Assembly (NCBI RefSeq): GCF_000466485.1
Contig: NZ_KE992834.1
Location: forward strand, 1-37,482
Source: [Clostridium] symbiosum ATCC 14940
Lineage (GTDB): Bacteria > Bacillota > Clostridia > Lachnospirales > Lachnospiraceae
DNA length: 37,482 bases
Direction of reading: 5' to 3'
Both the position numbers and the translations under genes were made by a program. Below, piece after piece: positions 25,089 through 32,308 of the stretch (the first letter of the stretch is position 1; each line of letters starts with the position of its first letter). The notes under the pieces are model-generated. The model was given only the letters and a program-made list of their open reading frames with translations. It was not told where the DNA came from and did not search any database.

Positions 25089-25261
25089 TTCTGTTCACCT
25101 CCTACATAAAAAGGAAAGTCCAGATTTTCAAAAATCGTACCTCGTTTCAGCGCAAGAGAGAGTTCTCGGGGCTGCATCCAGGGCTGCTTTGGAACGGAAG
25201 CGATTGCAAGAATTTGCTTACAGGTACATTCTTTTGCCAAATTGTCGTTAGCCGGGCTCAT
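25085..25261 (-). CDS. cotJA: spore coat associated protein CotJA
   Basis: A 58-residue protein with the CotJA pattern: ILAIASVPKQPWMQP followed by LALKRGTIFENLDFPFYV. CotJA is needed for CotJC entry into the coat in Bacillus. The start is the ATG read from 25261; a slightly longer frame (25279) uses a codon run that contains the ribosome site AAAGGAGG itself. First gene of cotJABC. A mother-cell sigma-E promoter is expected, but no convincing consensus was seen upstream. Confidence 0.9.
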   Translation of the reverse strand: MSPANDNLAKECTCKQILAIASVPKQPWMQPRELSLALKRGTIFENLDFPFYVGGEQK

Positions 25262-25638
25262 AATTAATCCTCCTTTCATTCATGCTTTTTCATCTTATCC
25301 CTATTTCATGATTCCCATTGATGCATTTCAATGAAATTCATTAATAGTATTGGACAATCTGCGCAATAATAAATTACAAAAAAATTGTTAAAACAGGGAG
25401 AAACAAACCGGACTGCGCTCTGCGGCCGCTGTTTTTAAAGAAATACTTAAAATTCGGTGAAAAAAAGTTGTTATAAAATAAAAAACGTGTATAAAAACTC
25501 TCTGAAAGAACTTGCAATTTGACAAAACCCATTATACAATGGCACTAGGCAAAAGTTGGACTTACTAAAAAGTGAACTTTTTTGGGGTCACGGTAGGTAG
25601 TATCCGTTGTCGAAATAATTCAAATGGAGGACAGCAAA
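25262..25638. other. 377-base divergent gap between cotJABC and the carboxyltransferase operon
   Basis: AT-rich region without a gene. It holds a perfect 13-bp palindrome ATTTCA-A-TGAAAT (25325-25337) on the cotJ side, a GC island with GCGGCCGC near 25421, and the promoter of the decarboxylase operon (25512-25540) with a leader of about 90 bases. No riboswitch was recognised. Confidence 0.6.
25512..25540 (+). promoter_or_regulatory. promoter for the carboxyltransferase/Na+ pump operon
   Basis: TTGCAA (25512-25517), 17-base spacer, TACAAT (25535-25540). A TTGACA at 25519 is only 10 bases from the -10 and is therefore not used. Confidence 0.6.
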
Positions 25639-27090
25639 ATGAGTAATTCTGCACAAACATTGTCAGGTAAGAGAATTGAATCCCTGCTTGATGATAACAG
25701 TTTTGTTGAAGTAGGTTCTTACGTTACAGCAAGGAACACGGATTTCAACATGACGGCACAGGAGACTGCGGCTGATGGTGTAATTACCGGATACGGTACC
25801 ATCGAAGGCAATCTTGTGTATGTGTACAGCCAGGATGCGTCTGTTATGGGCGGATCGATCGGCGAAATGCACGCTAAAAAAATTTCCGGCATTTATAAAA
25901 TGGCGATGAAGATGGGAGCTCCGGTTATCGGACTCTTAGATTGTTCCGGTCTTCGTCTTCAGGAGGCGACAGACGCGCTTGACGGTTTTGGCCAGATGTA
26001 TCTGGAGCAGACACTGGCATCCGGCGTGATCCCGCAGATTTGTGCGGTATTTGGAAATTGCGGCGGCGGTATGGCGGTATCTTCTGCTATCGCAGATTTT
26101 GTATTTATGGCAGAGGACGGCAAGTTATTTGTGAATTCTCCCAATGCCCTGGCTGGAAATGACGTGAGCAAGTGCGATACGGCATCTGCAAAGTTCCAGA
26201 GTGAGGAGGCAGGCCTCGTTGATATGGTTGGCAGTGAAGATGAGATTCTTGGACAGATCAGGACTCTTGTATCAATTCTTCCGGCTAATAACGAGGATGA
26301 CATGTCTTATGACGAATGCGAAGACGATTTAAACAGGGTTTGTGCAGATCTGGCCGGCTGGACCGGAGATACTGCCAAAGCGCTGGCAGAGATTTCTGAC
26401 AATTATTTCTTCATGGAAGTAAAGAAAGAATATGATCCTTCTATGGTAACCGGATTTATCCGCCTGAACGGAACAACGGTTGGCTGTGTGGCAAACCGTA
26501 CCGAAATTTATAATGAAGAAAACGAAAAAACAGAAGAGTTTGATGCGGCTTTATCAGCAAGAGGCTGTGAAAAAGCGGCGGAATTTGTTAATTTCTGCAA
26601 TGCATTTAATATTCCGTTACTGACTCTCGTTAACGTAAAAGGATACAAACAGTGCACATGTACTGAGAAGAAAATCGCCAAAGCGGCAGGCCGTCTGACC
26701 TATGCTTTCGCCAATGCAGATGTGGCAAAAGTTACGGTAGTGATCGGAGAAGCGTTCGGAAGTGCATACGTTACGATGAACAGCAAATCCATCGGTGCGG
26801 ATATTGTATACGCATGGCCTCAGGCAAAGATCGGTATGATGGATGCACAGAGCGCGGTCAAGATTATGTACTCAGAGGAGATTGAAAAATCAGAGAATGC
26901 AGCGGCTCTTATCAGTGAGAAAGCGGCTGAATATGAAAAACTTCAAAGCTCTGCCCAGGCAGCGGCAAGAAGAGGATATGTGGATGATATTATCGAAGCA
27001 GGCGAGACAAGAAAACGCGTAATCGCCGCATTTGAGATGTTATTCACAAAGAGAGAGGATCGTCCGTCTAAAAAGCATGGAACGGTCTGA
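25639..27090 (+). CDS. acyl-CoA carboxyltransferase subunit (MmdA/12S-like)
   Basis: A 483-residue member of the biotin-dependent acyl-CoA carboxyltransferase family (MmdA, PccB, transcarboxylase 12S), with two crotonase-type halves (about 1-240 and 250-480). Oxyanion-hole loops are visible as FGNCGGGMAVSSAIADF in the N-half and GEAFGSAYVTMNSKSIGAD in the C-half, followed by WPQAKIGMM. It would move CO2 between a malonyl- or methylmalonyl-CoA-type substrate and carrier biotin. It is a little shorter than typical MmdA (about 510). The start at 25639 has GGAGG 8 bases upstream; an ATG at 25624 would contain that ribosome site. First gene of a five-gene operon. Exact acyl-CoA specificity (methylmalonyl, glutaconyl, malonyl) cannot be read. 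Confidence 0.85.
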   Translation: MSNSAQTLSGKRIESLLDDNSFVEVGSYVTARNTDFNMTAQETAADGVITGYGTIEGNLVYVYSQDASVMGGSIGEMHAKKISGIYKMAMKMGAPVIGLLDCSGLRLQEATDALDGFGQMYLEQTLASGVIPQICAVFGNCGGGMAVSSAIADFVFMAEDGKLFVNSPNALAGNDVSKCDTASAKFQSEEAGLVDMVGSEDEILGQIRTLVSILPANNEDDMSYDECEDDLNRVCADLAGWTGDTAKALAEISDNYFFMEVKKEYDPSMVTGFIRLNGTTVGCVANRTEIYNEENEKTEEFDAALSARGCEKAAEFVNFCNAFNIPLLTLVNVKGYKQCTCTEKKIAKAAGRLTYAFANADVAKVTVVIGEAFGSAYVTMNSKSIGADIVYAWPQAKIGMMDAQSAVKIMYSEEIEKSENAAALISEKAAEYEKLQSSAQAAARRGYVDDIIEAGETRKRVIAAFEMLFTKREDRPSKKHGTV

Positions 27091-27111
27091 TTATGATGAG
27101 GTGACGCATAT

Positions 27112-27990
27112 ATGAAACAGAATATTAAAAAAGTATTGCTTGTGTTATGTATGGCAGTCTGCTTCTTTGCCCTTACCGCCTGCTCCGGCAGCAAGAAGGA
27201 ATCAGAGCCGGTTCCGGAGACAATTGTCTCTACGATGAAGACGGGAGCCGAGAATTATCTGAAGGAGTTTGACAGCTATGACGATGAAACGCTGGCAACG
27301 ACATTAAAGAGGGTACAGAAACAGAAGAACACTGTCATGGAAAGTGCCATTACTTCCTGGCAGAGCTCTAAAGCAGATTTAGGAAGACTGGTATCCGTTC
27401 TTTCTGAGGATGTTGAGCGTGTGGATGAGGAAACTTATAAAATAACGGTAAGGGCAAGCTATGAGCAGAGAGAACTCGATTTTGTCCTTACGGCGGAAGA
27501 GGTAGTGAGCGATAATTACGGCGGCACTTCCCTTGCGGCAACCGAGATGGTCTTCACTCCAATCTTTACTACAGGCGAGAAGCTCGAAAGAGCGGCAATG
27601 AATACACTGATGGGTATGGGAACCGTATTCCTGGTACTCATTTTCATCAGCTTCATTATAGCCAGCCTGAAGAATGTAAATACGCTGGAAGCGAATTTCA
27701 AGGCAAAACAGGAAGCTAAGAAGGCGGCGGCAGTTCCCGCACCGGCAGCTCCGGCGGCAGTTCCTGCACCGGCACCTGCACCTGCGGCACCGGCACCAGC
27801 GCCCGCACCGGCGGCTTCAGCAGTTCCGGTTCCGGAGCCTGTTGTTTATGAAGAGGAGAATCTGGCGGATGATATGGAGCTTGTTGCAGTAATTACGGCA
27901 GCTATTTCTGCAGCAGCGGCAGTTCCGGCAGAAGGACTGGTAGTTCGTTCAATCAGACGCAAGTCTGGCTCAAAATGGAAAAATGCTTAA
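27112..27990 (+). CDS. Na+-pump decarboxylase gamma subunit with lipoprotein-like N-terminus
   Basis: A 292-residue protein. Residues 1-24 form a lipoprotein signal with lipobox L-T-A-C (C24). Residues 25-160 are a polar, presumably extracytoplasmic domain with weak repeats of charged helix. One membrane helix follows (about 165-187: TVFLVLIFISFIIASL), then an Ala/Pro-rich linker (about 200-245), then a C-terminal block DDMELVAVITAAISA and EGLVVRSIRR that is characteristic of OadG/MmdD gamma subunits. The gamma subunit anchors the biotin carrier and carboxyltransferase to the beta pump. Ordinary OadG proteins are about 80-120 residues with the helix at the N-terminus, so the exported domain is an addition. 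GAGGTG precedes the ATG; gap to the previous gene 21 bases. Confidence 0.82.
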   Translation: MKQNIKKVLLVLCMAVCFFALTACSGSKKESEPVPETIVSTMKTGAENYLKEFDSYDDETLATTLKRVQKQKNTVMESAITSWQSSKADLGRLVSVLSEDVERVDEETYKITVRASYEQRELDFVLTAEEVVSDNYGGTSLAATEMVFTPIFTTGEKLERAAMNTLMGMGTVFLVLIFISFIIASLKNVNTLEANFKAKQEAKKAAAVPAPAAPAAVPAPAPAPAAPAPAPAPAASAVPVPEPVVYEEENLADDMELVAVITAAISAAAAVPAEGLVVRSIRRKSGSKWKNA

Positions 27991-28011
27991 TTGAATCAGG
28001 AGGAAAATCAG

Positions 28012-28434
28012 ATGAAAAACTATACAATTACAGTTAATGGTAATGTTTATGAAGTAACAGTGGAAGAGGGCTTCACAGGGGCTGCTAAGGCAGCACCGGC
28101 ACCGGCTCCAAAGGCAGCGCCGGCCCCCAGAGCGGCGGCACCGGCTCCGGCTCCGGCAGCACCGGCACCAGCGCCCGCACCAGCACCAGCAGCACCGGCC
28201 CCTGCAGCACCAGCGGCAGGCTCCGTAGCCGTAACAGCCCCAATGCCGGGCAAGATTCTTGGAGTTAAATTACAGGCAGGAACTGCTGTTAAGCGCGGCC
28301 AGGTTATCCTGATTCTTGAAGCAATGAAGATGGAGAACGAAATCGTAGCACCTCAGGACGGAACAATTGCCAGCATTAATGTAGCGGTAGGCGATATGGT
28401 AGAACCAGGCGCAACACTCGCAACATTAAACTAA
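28012..28434 (+). CDS. biotin carboxyl carrier protein of the decarboxylase complex
   Basis: A 140-residue carrier. The N-terminal segment MKNYTITVNGNVYEVTVEEG is followed by a long Ala/Pro linker (about 25-70) and a biotinyl domain (about 73-140) with EAMKMENEI; K106 is the biotinylated lysine. It shuttles carboxybiotin between the carboxyltransferases and the beta subunit. The ATG at 28012 is chosen because AGGAGG lies 8 bases upstream; the TTG at 27991 precedes that site. Layout equals that of the 1.3S transcarboxylase subunit or MmdC/GcdC. The linker DNA closely repeats that of the preceding gamma gene. Confidence 0.93.
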   Translation: MKNYTITVNGNVYEVTVEEGFTGAAKAAPAPAPKAAPAPRAAAPAPAPAAPAPAPAPAPAAPAPAAPAAGSVAVTAPMPGKILGVKLQAGTAVKRGQVILILEAMKMENEIVAPQDGTIASINVAVGDMVEPGATLATLN

Positions 28435-28481
28435 AAACTGGTAAATACGGGACATAAAAGATTCCGTTTGGAGGGATTAAT

Positions 28482-29633
28482 ATGGAATACATTACAACAA
28501 CATTGTCTAATCTTCTTCAACAGACGGCATTCCTGAACCTGACTGTCGGAAATATGGTAATGATTTTCGTAGCCCTCATTTTCCTTTATCTGGCTATCCA
28601 GAAGGGATTTGAGCCGCTCTTACTGCTTCCGATTGCGTTTGGTATGCTGCTCGTTAATATCTATCCTGATATTATGAGAACAGTTGAAGATTCGTCGAGT
28701 GGTGTCGGCGGACTTTTACACTACTTTTATTTATTGGATGAATGGAGTATCCTGCCGTCCCTTATCTTCATGGGCGTAGGTGCGATGACGGATTTCGGCC
28801 CGCTTATCGCAAACCCGAAGAGCTTCCTTTTAGGAGCTGCTGCTCAGTTCGGTATCTACGGCGCATACTTCATGGCTATCTTCCTGGGATTCAACGACAA
28901 GGCAGCGGCAGCGATCTCCATCATCGGCGGTGCCGACGGCCCTACCTCCATTTTCCTTGCAGGAAAGCTGGGACAGACAGGACTGATGGGACCGATCGCG
29001 GTTGCTGCATATTCCTACATGGCGCTGGTACCGATTATTCAGCCGCCTATCATGAAGCTTCTGACCACAGAAGAAGAGAGAAAAATCAAGATGGAACAGC
29101 TTCGTCCTGTATCAAGGCTGGAGAAAATTCTTTTCCCAATCATTGTTACAATCGTTGTCTGCCTGATTCTTCCTACAACAGCTCCGCTGGTTGGTATGCT
29201 GATGCTTGGCAACCTGTTCCGTGAGTCCGGTGTGGTAAAACAGCTTACAGAGACAGCCTCGAATGCTCTTATGTACATCGTAGTAATCCTGCTTGGAACA
29301 TCAGTAGGCGCTACCACAAGCGCAGAGGCATTCCTGAATATGGATACAATTAAAATCGTTGTCCTCGGTCTGGTTGCATTTGCACTCGGTACGGCAGCCG
29401 GCGTTATCTTCGGCAAGATTATGTGTAAGGTAACTCATGGAAAAGTAAACCCACTGATTGGTTCTGCCGGTGTATCCGCAGTTCCGATGGCAGCCCGTGT
29501 ATCCCAGAAGGTGGGAGCGGAAGCAGATCCGACCAACTTCCTTCTGATGCATGCGATGGGACCAAACGTTGCCGGCGTTATCGGTACTGCAGTTGCAGCC
29601 GGTACATTCATGGCAATCTTTGGAGTGAAATAA
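28482..29633 (+). CDS. Na+-pumping decarboxylase beta subunit
   Basis: A 383-residue protein with about ten membrane helices, of the OadB/MmdB/GcdB family. The signature GGADGPTSIFLAGKLG contains the conserved Asp (D152 here) that corresponds to the Na+-site aspartate of Klebsiella OadB. The C-terminal part reads LLMHAMGPNVAGVIGTAVAAG, also conserved, where GPNVAG is typical. The subunit decarboxylates carboxybiotin and drives export of Na+. It follows the biotin carrier by 47 bases with GGAGG ahead of the ATG, and precedes the 5S-type carboxyltransferase. Confidence 0.94.
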   Translation: MEYITTTLSNLLQQTAFLNLTVGNMVMIFVALIFLYLAIQKGFEPLLLLPIAFGMLLVNIYPDIMRTVEDSSSGVGGLLHYFYLLDEWSILPSLIFMGVGAMTDFGPLIANPKSFLLGAAAQFGIYGAYFMAIFLGFNDKAAAAISIIGGADGPTSIFLAGKLGQTGLMGPIAVAAYSYMALVPIIQPPIMKLLTTEEERKIKMEQLRPVSRLEKILFPIIVTIVVCLILPTTAPLVGMLMLGNLFRESGVVKQLTETASNALMYIVVILLGTSVGATTSAEAFLNMDTIKIVVLGLVAFALGTAAGVIFGKIMCKVTHGKVNPLIGSAGVSAVPMAARVSQKVGAEADPTNFLLMHAMGPNVAGVIGTAVAAGTFMAIFGVK

Positions 29634-29657
29634 TAGAAAAATTCAGGAGGTTACAAA

Positions 29658-31070
29658 ATGGCTAACATAGAAAAAAAGCCGGTTAAGATTGTGGAGACTG
29701 TCCTTCGTGACGCCCACCAATCCTTAATCGCAACCAGAATGACAACCGATCAGATGCTCCCGATCGTCGACAAGATGGATCAGGTGGGATATCATGCCGT
29801 GGAATGCTGGGGCGGCGCGACGTTCGACGCTTCTCTGCGTTTCCTGAAGGAAGATCCGTGGGACAGACTGAGAAAGTTAAGGGCAGGCTTCAAGCATACA
29901 AAACTCCAGATGCTGTTCCGTGGACAGAATATTCTTGGATACAATCACTATGCCGATGATGTAGTGGAATACTTTGTTCAGAAATCCATTGCCAACGGTA
30001 TTGATATCATCCGAATCTTTGACTGTTTAAATGATATTCGAAACCTTCAGACGGCTGTAAAAGCTGCCAACAAGGAAAATGGTCATGCACAGGTGGCGCT
30101 GAGCTATACTTTGGGCGATGCTTATACTCTGGACTACTGGAAAGAGATTGCAAAAGAAATAGAAGATATGGGTGCAAATTCCTTATGTATCAAGGATATG
30201 GCCGGACTTCTGACACCGTATGCGGCAGAAGAGCTGGTAACGGCTCTGAAAGAATCCGTAAAGCTTCCAATCGATCTTCATACGCATTACACCTCCGGTG
30301 TTGCTTCAATGACCTATTTAAAGGCGGTAGAGGCAGGCTGCGATATGATTGATACGGCTATGTCACCGTTTGCTCTCGGAACCAGCCAGCCGGCAACAGA
30401 GGTCATGGTTGAGACATTCAGCGGCACACGCTATGACACAGGGCTTAATAAAGACGCTCTGGCGGAAATCGCTGAATATTTCAGACCGCTTCGCGAAGAA
30501 GCTCTGGCAAGCGGCCTGATGAATACAAAGGTTCTGGGCGTGGATATTAATACGCTCCGTTACCAGGTTCCGGGCGGAATGCTTTCCAATCTTGTATCAC
30601 AGTTAAAAGAAGCTCATGCGGAAGATAAATACTACGATGTGCTTCAGGAGATTCCGAGGGTCCGCAAGGACTTCGGCGAGCCGCCGCTTGTAACTCCGTC
30701 CTCCCAGATTGTGGGAACACAGGCCGTATTAAACGTTCTGATGGGACAGCGCTACAAGATGTTTACCAAAGAATCCAAAAAGCTCCTGATGGGAGAATTC
30801 GGCCAGACTGTAAAACCGTTCAATGCCGAAGTACAGAAGAAAGCAATTGGAAATGCAAAACCGATTACCTGCCGTCCGGCCGATTTAATCGAGCCGCAGC
30901 TTCAGAAGCTGGAAGCAGAGATGTCCCAGTGGAAGAAGCAGGATGAGGATGTTCTGACTTATGCGCTGTTCCCGCAGGTTGCCAAGGAATTCTTTGAATA
31001 CCGTGAGGCTCAGACAACAGGAATCGACCCGCATAAGGCCGACAAGCTGAACAGGGCATATCCTGTATAA
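29658..31070 (+). CDS. pyruvate/oxaloacetate carboxyltransferase (OadA/PycB/5S-like)
   Basis: A 470-residue carboxyltransferase of the pyruvate carboxylase/OadA/transcarboxylase 5S family. The TIM barrel has ETVLRDAHQSLIATRM with metal ligand D18, the catalytic lysine K179 in CIKDMAGLLTP, and metal ligands H208 and H210 in DLHTHYTSG. The C-terminal part (about 305-460) is the conserved carboxylase domain. No biotinyl domain is fused, so it relies on the separate carrier encoded two genes upstream. It interconverts oxaloacetate and pyruvate with carboxybiotin. AGGAGG precedes the ATG. Last gene of the operon. Confidence 0.93.
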   Translation: MANIEKKPVKIVETVLRDAHQSLIATRMTTDQMLPIVDKMDQVGYHAVECWGGATFDASLRFLKEDPWDRLRKLRAGFKHTKLQMLFRGQNILGYNHYADDVVEYFVQKSIANGIDIIRIFDCLNDIRNLQTAVKAANKENGHAQVALSYTLGDAYTLDYWKEIAKEIEDMGANSLCIKDMAGLLTPYAAEELVTALKESVKLPIDLHTHYTSGVASMTYLKAVEAGCDMIDTAMSPFALGTSQPATEVMVETFSGTRYDTGLNKDALAEIAEYFRPLREEALASGLMNTKVLGVDINTLRYQVPGGMLSNLVSQLKEAHAEDKYYDVLQEIPRVRKDFGEPPLVTPSSQIVGTQAVLNVLMGQRYKMFTKESKKLLMGEFGQTVKPFNAEVQKKAIGNAKPITCRPADLIEPQLQKLEAEMSQWKKQDEDVLTYALFPQVAKEFFEYREAQTTGIDPHKADKLNRAYPV

Positions 31071-31121
31071 CGCTGTAACAGTTCAGACAGCATGAACCGT
31101 TGCATAATCCCGGATAGATTT

Positions 31122-31155
31122 CAAGAAAGAATCCCGCTCGCGAGATTCTTTCTTG
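31122..31155 (+). terminator. hairpin after the decarboxylase operon
   Basis: CAAGAAAGAATC (31122-31133) pairs perfectly with GATTCTTTCTTG (31144-31155), 10-base loop. The following bases TGTAATG lack a proper T-run, so termination may be partial or factor-assisted. Confidence 0.55.
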
Positions 31156-31205
31156 TGTAATGAGGGGAATTAATAATTTTAGTCAACATCCTGCTCTTGT
31201 CTGCA

Positions 31206-31211
31206 TATAAT
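31206..31211 (+). promoter_or_regulatory. candidate -10 box for the small ORF
   Basis: Perfect TATAAT at 31206-31211, with a weak -35 (TCAACA, 31183-31188) at 17 bases. A second candidate -10 is GATAAT at 31218-31223. Confidence 0.4.
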
Positions 31212-31272
31212 ACTATAGATAATGGGACTGTTTTGCAAAAATGTAAAAGCAGGTCCGGAGACGGAGGAGGAT

Positions 31273-31374
31273 ATGACAGTCAGAGTGCTTAAATGGTGCA
31301 GGAAGGATACGGTAAAGCAGGCCGTGTTAATCCTTCTGATGCTCGTTACAATTATGCTGGGTAGAATTTGCTGA
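31273..31374 (+). CDS. possible 33-residue single-span membrane peptide
   Basis: The ATG at 31273 follows a strong GGAGGAGG (31263-31270), though closely spaced. The peptide begins with a basic stretch (MTVRVLKWCRKDTVKQ) and then has one hydrophobic helix (AVLILLMLVTIMLG) ending RIC before TGA at 31372. It has a promoter-like sequence upstream and a terminator downstream, so an independent small transcript is plausible. I do not recognise the family; a small membrane regulator or a type-I-toxin-like peptide are options, and a chance ORF remains possible. Confidence 0.4.
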   Translation: MTVRVLKWCRKDTVKQAVLILLMLVTIMLGRIC

Positions 31375-31553
31375 GAAAATCCGGCTGGGAAGAGGACGAT
31401 GCAGGCAGACACAGTTATATGATTGAAAACGGCGGATATTCTGCGAGTGAATAAATCGTACATGCTGCCCGGCCGTCAAAGATATGTGGACCAAAGTACA
31501 TTTACATAATTGGTACAGGAAACACAGGTACATGACAAAAAGAGTTAAGAAAC

Positions 31554-31604
31554 AAACGGCGTTAAGCTTGCCAGAAATGCAAACTTAACGCCGTTTATCT
31601 TTTT
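31554..31604. terminator. terminator between the small ORF and the YmaF gene
   Basis: AAACGGCGTTAAG (31554-31566) pairs perfectly with CTTAACGCCGTTT (31584-31596), followed on the plus strand by ATCTTTTT. On the minus strand GTTTCTT follows, so it can also end the YmaF transcript. Confidence 0.8.
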
Positions 31605-31623
31605 GTACAGAATTATTTTAAAA

Positions 31624-31980
31624 TCAGCATTCGCTAATCGGATCGTTGATTAATGAAGCCAGTCTGAATTCATGTGCATGTCCGTCTGCATATGAGGTAT
31701 ATGCTTTTGCAAAATGCACATGTCTGCCGTCTCCAACCGGGATAGTGGGAGAGGAAGTACCGCAAAATTCATGATAATGTCCGTCATAGGAATCAGTACG
31801 GAACGTGATATTGTGAACATGGCTGTCCATAAATGGAATTGCCTTGCCTGAAACAGCGGCAATACGGTGATTGTGAGGATCATTGCAGCGTTCGGCAATA
31901 AAAGTGCTGCCGATCACTTCGTGTACGTGTTGGATCGGCCGGTTATTATGCCCGGCTGATTCTGCGTTAAAATTACCCAT
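31624..31980 (-). CDS. YmaF family histidine-rich protein
   Basis: A 118-residue soluble protein with regularly spaced histidine pairs: HVHEV, DPHNHR, SHVHNI, GHYHEF, RHVHFA and GHAHEF. The last of these, in YADGHAHEF, is typical of the YmaF family. Six H-x-H motifs suggest a beta-repeat protein that binds metal ions, although the family's function is unknown. AAAGGAG lies about 9 bases before the ATG. It is monocistronic on the minus strand. In Bacillus ymaF is an uncharacterised gene; a sporulation link is not established. Confidence 0.85.
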   Translation of the reverse strand: MGNFNAESAGHNNRPIQHVHEVIGSTFIAERCNDPHNHRIAAVSGKAIPFMDSHVHNITFRTDSYDGHYHEFCGTSSPTIPVGDGRHVHFAKAYTSYADGHAHEFRLASLINDPISEC

Positions 31981-32308
31981 GGATAAATACTCCTTTTAGA
32001 ATGTTATTAATAACAGTATATGGGTAAAGCCGGAATGGGTGACAAGCCATGGAAGAATATCGGCGTCCTGGTTCCCTGATTAGGCTCCCGGCGGGAATTT
32101 GTTAAGAAATTCTTACAATTAATGTAAAATACTGGATATTCTGTGAACTTTTGTTCATGAGGTTGACATATAATGGTATTTTTCATTATAATGTACATAA
32201 TGCCGTATCAGGCAGTTGCTTAATAAATAGTTTTGCATTGAAGAATGTCTGTAAATTTTTGAAAATATAGAGGAAAATACCTGTTTTGGTATATGGGGAG
32301 AGACACGA
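31981..32308. other. 328-base divergent gap before the dockerin hydrolase
   Basis: Holds a perfect 12-bp palindrome GTTATTAATAAC (32003-32014) in the YmaF leader, a palindrome TAAGAA-A-TTCTTA (32103-32115), a dyad TGAAC-TTTT-GTTCA (32144-32157) and a strong promoter (32163-32192). No riboswitch was recognised. Confidence 0.6.
32144..32192 (+). promoter_or_regulatory. promoter of the dockerin/cohesin pair with upstream dyad
   Basis: TTGACA (32163-32168), 18-base spacer, TATAAT (32187-32192). Immediately upstream, TGAAC-TTTT-GTTCA (32144-32157) is a dyad suited to an activator. The leader is about 110 bases. Confidence 0.7.

Larger units (their letters stand above)
31071..31623. other. 553-base gap with a small ORF and two hairpins
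   Basis: Contains the hairpin at 31122-31155, a TATAAT-like promoter (31206-31211), a 33-codon ORF with a strong ribosome site (31273-31374) and the terminator at 31554-31604. The stretch 31375-31550 shows no further supported coding. Confidence 0.55.

Noticed and set aside
31981-32308. c-di-AMP or c-di-GMP riboswitch ahead of the SH3 wall hydrolase
   Set aside because: Considered because such switches often precede wall hydrolases, but none of the conserved core segments were recognisable.
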